The notes under the pieces are model-generated. The model was given only the letters and a program-made list of their open reading frames with translations, made no database searches and was not told the DNA's origin. Positions 7,565 through 14,319 of a stretch of DNA of 41,623 bases are shown here, one piece after another. A program made the translations under genes and the position numbers. Positions within the stretch are counted from its first letter, which is position 1, and every line of letters begins with the position of its first letter. Location of the stretch: positions 1 to 41,623 of the forward strand of contig NZ_JAAKZY010000085.1 in the NCBI RefSeq assembly GCF_011045015.1. Reading direction: 5' to 3'. The DNA comes from Streptomyces scabichelini (GTDB lineage Bacteria > Actinomycetota > Actinomycetes > Streptomycetales > Streptomycetaceae).

Positions 7565-8058
7565 GATTCCTGGTACGAGACCGGCTCCTCGGCCTCGGTG
7601 ACGACTACTGGATCGAGGACGACCAGGGCAACAAGGTCTTCCTCGTCGACGGCAAGGCGATGCGCCTGCGCGACACCTTCGAGCTGAAGGACCCCCAGGG
7701 GCGTGTCCTCATCGACATCCGCCAGAAGATGTTCGCCCTGCGGGACGCCATGGTGATCGAGCGGGAGGGCGAGCCGCTCGCGACGATCCGGCGCAGGCGT
7801 CTGTCGCTGTTGCGCAACCACTACCGGGTGTCCTTGGCGGACGGCCGCACGGAGCTCGACGTCAGCGGCAAGATCCTCGACCGCGAGTTCGCCATCGAGT
7901 ACGACGGCGAGCTGCTCGCCGTCATTTCCCGGCGGTGGCTGCATGTGCGGGAGACGTACGGGGTCGACGTCGTCCGGGAGGACGCGGATCCGGCGCTGCT
8001 GATCGCGGTGACGGTGTGCGTGATCCACCTCGCGGAGAAGGAGCGAGAATCGGACTGA
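7561..8058 (+). CDS. LURP-one-related family protein
   Basis: 165 residues matching the LOR/YxjI family (PF04525, Tubby-like fold): MRFLVRDRLLGLGDDYWIEDDQGNKVFLVDGKA at the start, then repeated beta-strand units such as FELKDPQGRVLIDI and EFAIEYDGELLAVISRRW. The fold resembles phospholipid scramblases; the function in bacteria is unclear. ATG at 7561 overlaps the regulator stop (ATGA). The last 20 residues (LLIAVTVCVIHLAEKERESD) have the hydrophobic end strand/helix typical of the family. Confidence 0.8.
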   Translation: MRFLVRDRLLGLGDDYWIEDDQGNKVFLVDGKAMRLRDTFELKDPQGRVLIDIRQKMFALRDAMVIEREGEPLATIRRRRLSLLRNHYRVSLADGRTELDVSGKILDREFAIEYDGELLAVISRRWLHVRETYGVDVVREDADPALLIAVTVCVIHLAEKERESD

Positions 8059-8146
8059 TTTCCGCACCTTTCGAGATGTATGAGTAATGACCACCATCCC
8101 GGGAATCGCCCCTTACAAAGGACACATGGGGCATACGGGGGGCGTC

Positions 8147-8380
8147 ATGACTTCGGATACGGGCAGTGGCGGCAGTGCCTCCGGGCAGCCGGAACGCCCG
8201 CGGATGACCGCGAGGGACTGGCGGACCTGCGGCGGCTGCTGGGTGTTCCTCGCTTTGATCGGGGGGCTCATCTGGCTCGGCGTCTCCTGCGATCCCGGCC
8301 CCTCCGAGCCGGGTGATCGCTGCTATGACGTCGGCGAGACCGTGACGAGTTCGGCCGGGGAGACACTGGTCTGCCGATAG
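8147..8380 (+). CDS. Small hypothetical membrane protein
   Basis: About 77 residues from the ATG at 8147 (GGGGGG just upstream); in-frame ATGs at 8126 (after AAAGGA) and 8087 are alternatives. A hydrophilic N-terminus is followed by one membrane helix (WVFLALIGGLIWLGVSC) and a short tail with Cys residues. The GVSC at the helix end is not a good lipobox because the -3 residue is Gly. I do not recognise a family. Two short CCCC/GGGG hairpins follow at 8384-8414, before the convergent amidohydrolase gene. Confidence 0.5.
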   Translation: MTSDTGSGGSASGQPERPRMTARDWRTCGGCWVFLALIGGLIWLGVSCDPGPSEPGDRCYDVGETVTSSAGETLVCR

Positions 8381-8446
8381 CCCGCCCCGTGCCGGGGTCC
8401 CGCCCCGTGCGGGGAGTCAGCGCCGAGGTGCAGCCGGTCCAGCCGG

Positions 8447-9238
8447 TCAGAGCACCCGGTCCTTCAACACCGGGAACTGGTCCCTCGTCGCGCCGACCTT
8501 CGACGGGTCGAAGTCCACCGTGAGGACCTCCTCGTCGGGGCCGGCCTGCGCCAGCACCTCGCCCCAGGGGTCCACCACGATCGAGTGGCCGGCCTGGGGA
8601 ACTCCCGCGTGCGTACCGGCCGTTCCGCAGGCGAGGACGTACGACTGGTTCTCGACGGCCCGGGCCTGGGCGAGGAGCGTCCAGTGGGAGCGGCGGCGTT
8701 CGGGCCAGCCGGCCGGGATGACGAAGATCTCGGCGTCCGCGTCGACGAGCCGGCGGAACAGTTCGGGGAAGCGGAGGTCGTAGCAGGTCGCCAGGCCGAG
8801 CGTGGTCGACGGCAGCCGTACGGTGACGAGGTCGGCGCCCGCGCCCATCAGCACCGCCTCGCCTTTGTCGAAGCCGAAGCGGTGGATCTTGCGGTACGAG
8901 GCGGCCAGTTCACCGGAGGGGGAGAAGACGAGCGAGGTGTTGTAGAGGAGGCCGTCCGGGTCGCGTTCGGGGATGGAGCCCGCGTGCAGCCACACGCCCG
9001 CGTCGCTCGCCGCCTTGGCCATCACCTCGTACGTCGGCCCTTCGAGCGGCTCGGCCTCCGTCCCGAAGGACTCGTACGCGAAAGCGCCTGTCGTCCACAG
9101 TTCCGGCAGTACGACGAGATCGGCACCGCCCTCTTCGCCGGCTTCACGGACGAGGGAGGCCGCACGCCGTCGGCGCGCTTCGACCGATTCGGCCCCTTTG
9201 CCGTCGTATACACCGATCTGGATGAGGGAGGCGCGCAC
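8447..9238 (-). CDS. Carbon-nitrogen hydrolase (nitrilase superfamily)
   Basis: 263 residues from a GTG at 9238, chosen because the protein then starts directly with strand 1 (ASLIQIGVYDG) and GGACGG lies upstream; the reading frame stays open to 9298. The nitrilase triad is complete: E46 in VVLPELW, K117 in YRKIHRF and C152 in LATCYDLRFPELF. The family hydrolyses amides such as omega-amides of 2-oxoacids, or N-acyl groups; the RKIHRFGF and CYDLRFPE signatures resemble omega-amidase/Nit2-like members. Divergent from the isomerase-like gene at 9376. Confidence 0.88.
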   Translation of the reverse strand: MRASLIQIGVYDGKGAESVEARRRRAASLVREAGEEGGADLVVLPELWTTGAFAYESFGTEAEPLEGPTYEVMAKAASDAGVWLHAGSIPERDPDGLLYNTSLVFSPSGELAASYRKIHRFGFDKGEAVLMGAGADLVTVRLPSTTLGLATCYDLRFPELFRRLVDADAEIFVIPAGWPERRRSHWTLLAQARAVENQSYVLACGTAGTHAGVPQAGHSIVVDPWGEVLAQAGPDEEVLTVDFDPSKVGATRDQFPVLKDRVL

Positions 9239-9375
9239 ACTACCACCGTCCTGACATTCGACCCGGGAAACGGGCCTACGATCGTCACACGAAAGCACTG
9301 CCGGGGTGCCTTGCAGCAGCGTAACTTAGCGGTCCAAGACACCCATGCCCGCGCACGAACCGCCCGAGGGGTCCC

Positions 9376-10200
9376 GTGAGTCTCCATCCCAGCCTTCAGA
9401 CCTATGCCGACGCCTGGACCCACTCAGTGGAAGCGATATCCGAGCTGGTGTCGCCGCTCGTGGAGGGTGAGTGGAACCGTCGGACCCCCTGCCCGGGCTG
9501 GTCCGTCCGGGACATCGTCTCGCATGTGATCGGTCTGGACTGCGAGATGCTCGGCGACCCCCGCCCGATCCACACGCTGCCGCGCGACCTGTACCACGTG
9601 ACGAACGAGCACCAGCGGTACATGGAGATGCAGGTCGACGTACGCCGTCACCACACGGCCCCCGAGATGACGTCGGAGCTGGAGTACACGATCATCCGCC
9701 GCAACCGTCAGCTGCGGAACGAGTCCCGGCAGCCGGACGCGAAGGTACGCGGCCCGCTGGGCACGGAGGTCACCCTCGAACAGGCCATGCGGACCCGGGC
9801 GTTCGACGTGTGGGTGCATGAGCAGGACCTGCGCGCCGCCCTCGGCCGGCCGGGCAACCTGGACTCGCCGGGTGCGTACGTCGTGCGGGACGAGCTGCTC
9901 CGTGTGCTGCCGAAGGTCGTCGCCAAGGACGCGGGCGCGCCCGCGAACTCCGCGGTCGTCTTCGACGTGCACGGGCCGGTCGACTTCCTCCGCACGGTCC
10001 GCGTCGACGCCGAGGGCCGCGGCACGGTGGACGGCGCCCCGTCGCTCGGCCCCGCGGCCACCCTCACGCTGGACTGGGAGACGTACTTCCGGCTGGCCTG
10101 CGGCCGGGTCACCGCCGACGCGGTGGCGGACCGCATCAAGACGGAGGGGGACCCGGAGCTGGCGGCGGCGATCCTGCGGAACTTCGTGGTCACGCAGTAA
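9376..10200 (+). CDS. Maleylpyruvate isomerase family (mycothiol-dependent) protein
   Basis: 274 residues, starting at a GTG preceded by GAGGGG. N-terminal DinB-like domain: TPCPGWSVRDIVSHVIG with H50, and RTRAFDVWVHEQDLRAALG with H148. In mycothiol-dependent maleylpyruvate isomerase the zinc ligands are His, Glu, His; here the Glu position appears to be D144, so a metal site is likely but altered. C-terminal part (about 190-270) is an SCP2-like domain as in TIGR03083 proteins. Actual substrate unknown; the family also includes transferases using mycothiol, the actinobacterial thiol. Confidence 0.82.
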   Translation: MSLHPSLQTYADAWTHSVEAISELVSPLVEGEWNRRTPCPGWSVRDIVSHVIGLDCEMLGDPRPIHTLPRDLYHVTNEHQRYMEMQVDVRRHHTAPEMTSELEYTIIRRNRQLRNESRQPDAKVRGPLGTEVTLEQAMRTRAFDVWVHEQDLRAALGRPGNLDSPGAYVVRDELLRVLPKVVAKDAGAPANSAVVFDVHGPVDFLRTVRVDAEGRGTVDGAPSLGPAATLTLDWETYFRLACGRVTADAVADRIKTEGDPELAAAILRNFVVTQ

Positions 10201-10248
10201 CCGCACCAGGGAGGCTCGGGGGTGCGCCGGAGTCGGGGTCGGGGTCGG

Positions 10249-10268
10249 CCACCGTACGGTCGCGGTGG
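10249..10268. terminator. Weak hairpin between convergent genes
   Basis: CCACCG-N8-CGGTGG in the 71-bp gap between the isomerase-like gene and the lipoprotein gene, preceded by a short GGTCGG tandem (10234-10248). It could end transcription from either side, but the stem is only six base pairs. Confidence 0.35.
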
Positions 10269-10271
10269 TGC

Positions 10272-10793
10272 TCAGCGGTCCTCGGTGATGCGCGTCGCGA
10301 TGCCGTCGGTGATCCTGACCTCGGCGGACACGCCCTTCTTCGCGGCGGCCTCCAGCTCGGCCGGCGTGCACGGCGACATCTCGGCGGACCGCGGGCTGCC
10401 GCATATGGCGCCCGCGCCGTAGACGAGAGTGTCGTCGGCGACCCAGAAGGCCTGCTCGACGCCCTTCATCTCGGACACCGTGTACTTGCCCGGCGCGAGG
10501 TAGCTGACGTTGCCGAGCCATGTCCCGTTGACGCCCTCGGTGGTGCCGTTCTGAGCGTCGTGCCGTTCGCGGACCACGGTGGCGGCGCCGTTCTTCATCG
10601 TCACGTCGGCCCCCGCCTTGGAGCCCGACGCGTTGTTCGCCACCGCGGCCGAGTCCTGCTCACCCGACGACTTGGAGGACTTGGACGACGAACTGCCGGA
10701 GGACGAGGAGTCGTTCTGGCACGCCGTCATCAGGACCCCGGCGGTGGTGATCGCGGCGGTGACGACGAAGGCCTTGCGCAGCTGGCGGTTCAT
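10272..10793 (-). CDS. Hypothetical lipoprotein
   Basis: 173 residues from the ATG at 10793, with GGAAGGG eight bases upstream. MNRQLRKAFVVTAAITTAGVL is a type II signal peptide ending in the lipobox MTAC, with the lipidated Cys at about residue 24. A Ser/Lys-rich linker follows (about 27-50), then a globular domain of about 120 residues with three further Cys. The segment GVNGTWLGNVSYLAPGKYTVSEMKG and a later CGSPRSAEMSPCTPAEL suggest a beta-rich extracellular fold. I do not recognise a characterised family. Three and a half copies of a decamer lie in its upstream region. Confidence 0.78.
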   Translation of the reverse strand: MNRQLRKAFVVTAAITTAGVLMTACQNDSSSSGSSSSKSSKSSGEQDSAAVANNASGSKAGADVTMKNGAATVVRERHDAQNGTTEGVNGTWLGNVSYLAPGKYTVSEMKGVEQAFWVADDTLVYGAGAICGSPRSAEMSPCTPAELEAAAKKGVSAEVRITDGIATRITEDR

Positions 10794-10812
10794 CACGGAA
10801 ACCCTTCCCGAT

Positions 10813-10847
10813 GCGAGGAGTTGCGAGGAGTTACGAGGAGTTGCGAG
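10813..10847. repeat. Tandem decamer repeat upstream of the lipoprotein gene
   Basis: GCGAGGAGTT at 10813-10822 and 10823-10832, ACGAGGAGTT at 10833-10842, then GCGAG. The ten-base period equals about one DNA turn. It lies 20-54 bp upstream of the lipoprotein ATG, in its leader or promoter. Confidence 0.75.
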
Positions 10848-10906
10848 CACTGGTGGGGAGCGTCGGCGCGCTTCCGCCGTCCCCCGCTGTGTGATCAATA
10901 AGAGGT

Positions 10907-10923
10907 CCTGAGGGTCCCTCAGG
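10907..10923. promoter_or_regulatory. Palindrome between the MFS and lipoprotein genes
   Basis: CCTGAGGG-T-CCCTCAGG, perfect 8-bp arms. It is 117 bp beyond the MFS stop and 114 bp before the lipoprotein start, in a 246-bp gap. It could be the terminator of the GntR-MFS operon or an operator of the lipoprotein gene. Confidence 0.4.
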
Positions 10924-11039
10924 TCCACACCCGTCCCCGCTTCACGACACCGTTGTCACCGGGCCATGACAGAGCAACACCTCGGCTGTGAAGGGCAGTT
11001 GCAGTGAACCGTCGTGCGCCACGTGGGCATATGCACAGG

Positions 11040-12353
11040 TCACGCCGGTACGTGCACGGTCTCCACCCGGCTGGCGACCAGCCGTTCGCGCTCGCGGCGG
11101 GCGGCCTGGCGGCGCAGGCGCAGGATCTGGCTGAGGCCCAGCGCCTGGAGCACGAACACCGAGGAGAAGGCGATGCCGTAGTCGTCCCCGGTGGCGTCCA
11201 GCAGCGCGCCGATCGCGAACAGCGTCGTCATCGAGGCGACGAAACCGCCCATGTTGGTGATTCCGGAGGCCGTGCCCTGACGCTCGGGCGGGTTCGCGGG
11301 CCGTGCGAAGTCGAAGCCGATCATCGAGGCGGGTCCGCAGGCGCCGAGCACCGTGCACAGCACGATCAGCAGCCACATCGGCGCATGGTCCGCGGGGTAC
11401 GCGAGCGTGGCGGCCCACACGACCGCCGTCGACAGCACCGTGCCGAGCGCCAGCGGAAGCCGTGCCGCGTGGTGCCGGGCGACGATCTGCCCGTACACCA
11501 GGCCGACGACCATGTTGGAGAGCACGACAAGCGTCAGCAGCTCACCGGCCGACGCCCGCGTCAGGCCCTGCGCCTCGACGAGGAAGGGCAGGCCCCACAG
11601 CAGCAGGAACACCATCGCCGGGAACTGCGTGGTGAAGTGCACCCACAGCCCGAGCCGCGTCCCGGGCTCCCGCCAGGATGCGGCGATCTGCCGTCGCACG
11701 TACGCGGCGCCCTGGTGCGGGAACGGCTCCGGCTCCTGTCCCTCGGGGTGGTCCTTGAGGAACAGCAGCATCAGTACGAGGACGACGACGCCCGCGAGCG
11801 CGCTGCCCGCGAAGGCCGCGGTCCAGCCGACGCCGTGCAGCAGCCGGGCCAGGACGAGCGTCGAGACGAGGTTGCCCGCCATGCCCACCAGGCCCGCGAG
11901 CTGCGCGACCATCGGGCCGCGCCGGGCCGGGAACCAGCGCGCGCCGAGCCGCAGCACGCTGATGAAGGTCATCGCGTCACCGCAGCCGAGCAGCGCGCGA
12001 GCCGCCAGCGCCATTCCGTACGAGGGCGAGAAGGCGAAGGCCAGCTGCCCCGCAGTGAACAGGAGTACGCCAATGGTCAGCACCTTCTTGGTGCCGAGCC
12101 GGTCGACCATCAGGCCGACGGGTATCTGCATGCCCGCGTAGACGAGGAGCTGGAGGATCGAGAAGGTGGACAGGGCGGAGGCGCCCACGTCGAAACGGTC
12201 GGCCGCGTCGAGACCGGCCACCCCCAGCGACGTACGGAAGATGACGGCGACGAAGTAGACGGCGACGCCGACGGACCAGACGAGGACGGCCCGGCGGCCG
12301 CCGGGCGGGTCGCCGGGGAGGGTCGGGGCCTTCGAGCGTCCCCCGGCCGTCAT
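11040..12353 (-). CDS. MFS transporter
   Basis: 437 residues with about 12 membrane helices. The reading frame is open further upstream, but that part is the shadow of the GntR gene; the ATG at 12353 overlaps the GntR stop as ATGA and starts a short cytoplasmic tail before helix 1 (VLVWSVGVAVYFVAVIFRTS). The loop between helices 2 and 3, GLMVDRLGTKKVLT, is the MFS motif A region. The sequence resembles the nitrate/sugar-acid-like group of facilitators; the substrate cannot be told. Coupling to a FadR-type GntR regulator suggests uptake of an organic acid that is also the regulator's ligand (inference). Confidence 0.87.
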   Translation of the reverse strand: MTAGGRSKAPTLPGDPPGGRRAVLVWSVGVAVYFVAVIFRTSLGVAGLDAADRFDVGASALSTFSILQLLVYAGMQIPVGLMVDRLGTKKVLTIGVLLFTAGQLAFAFSPSYGMALAARALLGCGDAMTFISVLRLGARWFPARRGPMVAQLAGLVGMAGNLVSTLVLARLLHGVGWTAAFAGSALAGVVVLVLMLLFLKDHPEGQEPEPFPHQGAAYVRRQIAASWREPGTRLGLWVHFTTQFPAMVFLLLWGLPFLVEAQGLTRASAGELLTLVVLSNMVVGLVYGQIVARHHAARLPLALGTVLSTAVVWAATLAYPADHAPMWLLIVLCTVLGACGPASMIGFDFARPANPPERQGTASGITNMGGFVASMTTLFAIGALLDATGDDYGIAFSSVFVLQALGLSQILRLRRQAARRERERLVASRVETVHVPA

Positions 12354-13000
12354 CGGATGTCCCCGCGCGCCAGGCTGGAGAACCAGCTGACGTGCCGGTG
12401 GACGAGGCCGACGGCCGCCTCCGCGTCGCCGGAGCGCAGCGCCTCGAGGATCTCCCGGTGCTCGGTGAGCGTCTTGGTGATGCGGTCGGGGTGGGCGTGC
12501 ATCACGGCGACGCCCATCCGGAGCTGGCGGTCGCGGAGCTGGTCGTAGAGGCGGGAGAGGATCGCGTTGCCGCCGCTGCGGACGATCTCGGCGTGGAAGC
12601 AGCGGTCGGTGACGGCGGCTGCCGCCAGGTCTCCGGCCGCGGCCTGCTCCCGCTGCTTCTCCAGGAGTTCCGTGAGGCGCTCGATGAGCGCGGGGGAGGC
12701 CGGCACCGCCTTGCGGATCGCGTGCTCCTCGACGAGCTGCCGGGTCTCCACCACGTCCGCGATCTCCTGGGCGGAGACGGGCAGGACCAGCGCGCCCTTC
12801 TTCGGGTAGAGCTTGAGCAGCCCCTCGACCTCCAGCTTGAGCAGCGCCTCGCGGACGGGAGTGCGCGAGACCCCGACCGCCTCGGCCAGCTCGCCCTCGG
12901 TGAGCAGCGTCCCGCCTTCGTACCGGCGCTCCAGGACACCCTGCTTGACGTGGGCGTATACACGGTCGGCGGCGGGGGGCTGCTTGACGTCGAGGGACAT
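12350..13000 (-). CDS. GntR family regulator, FadR/FCD subfamily
   Basis: 216 residues from the ATG at 13000. Winged HTH at about 10-75 (GELAEAVGVSRTPVREALLKLEVEGLL is the GntR recognition helix and hinge), then an all-helical FCD ligand domain with ETRQLVEEHAIRKAV, CFHAEIVRSGGN and TEHREILEALRSGD, containing the usual His/Asp metal and carboxylate-binding positions. It overlaps the MFS gene by ATGA, so the two make one operon, probably autoregulated. TATGCT six bases before the ATG suggests leaderless transcription. Confidence 0.88.
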   Translation of the reverse strand: MSLDVKQPPAADRVYAHVKQGVLERRYEGGTLLTEGELAEAVGVSRTPVREALLKLEVEGLLKLYPKKGALVLPVSAQEIADVVETRQLVEEHAIRKAVPASPALIERLTELLEKQREQAAAGDLAAAAVTDRCFHAEIVRSGGNAILSRLYDQLRDRQLRMGVAVMHAHPDRITKTLTEHREILEALRSGDAEAAVGLVHRHVSWFSSLARGDIR

Positions 13001-13006
13001 GGCTAC

Positions 13007-13035
13007 AGCATAGATACAACACGTACGCATGGTCA
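13007..13035 (-). promoter_or_regulatory. Promoter of the GntR-MFS operon
   Basis: On the leftward strand TGACCA (13035-13030) and TATGCT (13012-13007) are 17 bp apart, and the -10 ends six bases before the ATG. The stretch TTGTATCTATGCTGTAG is AT-rich and partly symmetric, like FadR-type operators, which would allow autoregulation. Confidence 0.5.
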
Positions 13036-13119
13036 TGGACCGTCCAGGATGCGGACGCGGCCGTTTCGCGACACCTGTACGGCCGCTTCGCGGCATCTTT
13101 TTGGGCACCCCGCCTCGGA

Positions 13120-13139
13120 ACAGCACAACTTTCTGTGCT
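13120..13139 (+). other. Small hairpin in the GntR / DD-peptidase intergenic region
   Basis: AGCACA and TGTGCT around a short loop, upstream of the larger hairpin at 13153-13189. Together they could be parts of a short RNA. The 257-bp gap has no convincing gene. Confidence 0.3.
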
Positions 13140-13152
13140 AGTTACGTGTCGT

Positions 13153-13189
13153 ACGAGAAGGCGGATCTCTCAAGTAGCCGCCTTCTCGT
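13153..13189 (+). terminator. Terminator-like hairpin with no gene before it
   Basis: ACGAGAAGGCGG paired perfectly with CCGCCTTCTCGT (12 bp) around a 13-base loop, followed by a T-rich run (TGCATTTG). No rightward gene lies before it: the neighbour on that side is divergent. It is immediately upstream of the DD-peptidase promoter, so it may end a small RNA or insulate the promoter. Confidence 0.55.
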
Positions 13190-13194
13190 TGCAT

Positions 13195-13223
13195 TTGACA
13201 CCAAGCGGTGCATTTAACGTAAT
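13195..13223 (+). promoter_or_regulatory. Promoter of the DD-peptidase gene
   Basis: A consensus TTGACA (13195-13200) and CGTAAT (13218-13223) with a 17-bp spacer: a housekeeping (HrdB-type) promoter. The expected transcription start is near 13230, which leaves a leader of about 28 bases to the ATG at 13258 and argues against the in-frame TTG at 13237. Confidence 0.65.
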
Positions 13224-13257
13224 CGGGGTACTCGACTTGAAGATCGGCATCAAGGGC

Positions 13258-14136
13258 ATGCGCGTTCGCAGAGCTGCCGCAGTGGTCGTCACCACCGGAG
13301 CCGTGCTCGCGACCGGCGCCCTCACCGCGGCGCCCGCGCAGGCCCTCACCACGCCCACGATCGCCGCCAAGGGCGGCTACGTGATGAACAACGGCACGGG
13401 CAAGACGCTCTACACGAAGGCCGCGGACACGCGCCGCTCCACCGGCTCCACCACGAAGATCATGACCGCGAAGGTCGTGCTGTCGCAGCCGAACCTCAAC
13501 CTGGACGCCAAGGTCACGGTCCAGAAGGCGTACAGCGACTACATCGTCGCCAACAACTGGGCCTCGAACGCCAAGCTGATCGTCGGCGACAAAGTCACCG
13601 TCCGCCAGCTGCTGTACGGCCTGATGCTGCCGTCCGGCTGCGACGCCGCGTACGCGCTCGCCGACAAGTTCGGCTCGGGCACGACGCGGGCCGCCCGCGT
13701 GAAGTCGTTCATCGGCAAGATGAACAAGCAGGCCAAGGACCTCGGCCTGACGAACACGCACTTCGACTCGTTCGACGGCATCGGCAACGGCGCCAACTAC
13801 TCGACGCCGCGCGATCTCACGAAGATCGCCAGCAGCGCGATGAAGAACTCCACGTTCCGCGCGATCGTCAAGACAAAGAAGTACACGGCGAAGACGACCA
13901 CGAAGACCGGCGGCACCCGGACGATGGCGGCGTGGACGAACACGAACACCCTGCTCGGCACCTACAGCGGCGCCATCGGCGTGAAGACCGGCTCCGGCCC
14001 TGAGGCCAAGTACTGCCTGGTCTTCGCCGCCACCCGCAACGGCAAGACGGTCATCGGCACGGTCCTGGCGTCGACTTCGGCGACCCAGCGTGCGACGGAT
14101 GCGAAGAAGCTCATGGATTACGGGTTCAAGAAGTAG
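13258..14136 (+). CDS. D-alanyl-D-alanine carboxypeptidase/transpeptidase, Streptomyces K15 type
   Basis: 292 residues. A 29-residue signal peptide (MRVRRAAAVV...APAQA) precedes the mature enzyme. Active-site boxes: SxxK is S64-T-T-K67, the second box is S126-G-C128 and KTG is K243-T-G245. After signal removal the nucleophile is Ser35, as in the S. K15 DD-peptidase, which also has SGC instead of the usual SGN and a nearly identical precursor length. The protein therefore acts outside the membrane on peptidoglycan stem peptides. ATG chosen by the signal-peptide fit; the AAGGG before it is very close. Preceded by a consensus promoter and followed by a 19-bp terminator stem. Confidence 0.92.
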   Translation: MRVRRAAAVVVTTGAVLATGALTAAPAQALTTPTIAAKGGYVMNNGTGKTLYTKAADTRRSTGSTTKIMTAKVVLSQPNLNLDAKVTVQKAYSDYIVANNWASNAKLIVGDKVTVRQLLYGLMLPSGCDAAYALADKFGSGTTRAARVKSFIGKMNKQAKDLGLTNTHFDSFDGIGNGANYSTPRDLTKIASSAMKNSTFRAIVKTKKYTAKTTTKTGGTRTMAAWTNTNTLLGTYSGAIGVKTGSGPEAKYCLVFAATRNGKTVIGTVLASTSATQRATDAKKLMDYGFKK

Positions 14137-14153
14137 GGCGGCAGTAGGACGGC

Positions 14154-14206
14154 AGGGAGGGGAGTTGGACGGAGGGCAGAAGCTGTCCCGTCCAACTCCC
14201 CTCCCT
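14154..14206 (+). terminator. Terminator of the DD-peptidase gene
   Basis: A perfect 19-bp stem: AGGGAGGGGAGTTGGACGG pairs with its complement at 14188-14206, loop 15 bases. It starts 18 bp after the stop codon. It also marks the left limit of the variable region up to 18065. Confidence 0.85.
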
Positions 14207-14306
14207 CTCTCACAAACGCGAACGGCTACGACCACTGACCTTGGAACCAATCATCCAGCCAGTGCTCTGACCGGGAAGGTTCGCCTGGGCGACAGCTTCG
14301 CCTCGA

Positions 14307-14312
14307 TAGTCT
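14307..14312 (+). promoter_or_regulatory. Candidate leaderless -10 element (TAGTCT)
   Basis: TAGTCT ends seven bases before the ATG at 14320 and there is no Shine-Dalgarno. No clear -35 box. Confidence 0.4.
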
Positions 14313-14319
14313 GCACGGC

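Noticed and set aside
11004..12548. 514-codon plus-strand ORF opposite the MFS gene
   Set aside because: Compositional shadow; no domain, while the minus strand gives a 12-helix transporter.
12354..13022. 660-codon version of the MFS gene reaching 13022
   Set aside because: The extra part is the GntR gene read in another frame; the ATGA overlap at 12350-12353 fixes the MFS start.
13237..13257. TTG at 13237 as start of the DD-peptidase
   Set aside because: The consensus promoter predicts transcription from about 13230, and the ATG at 13258 gives a 29-residue signal peptide with Ser35 as in K15.
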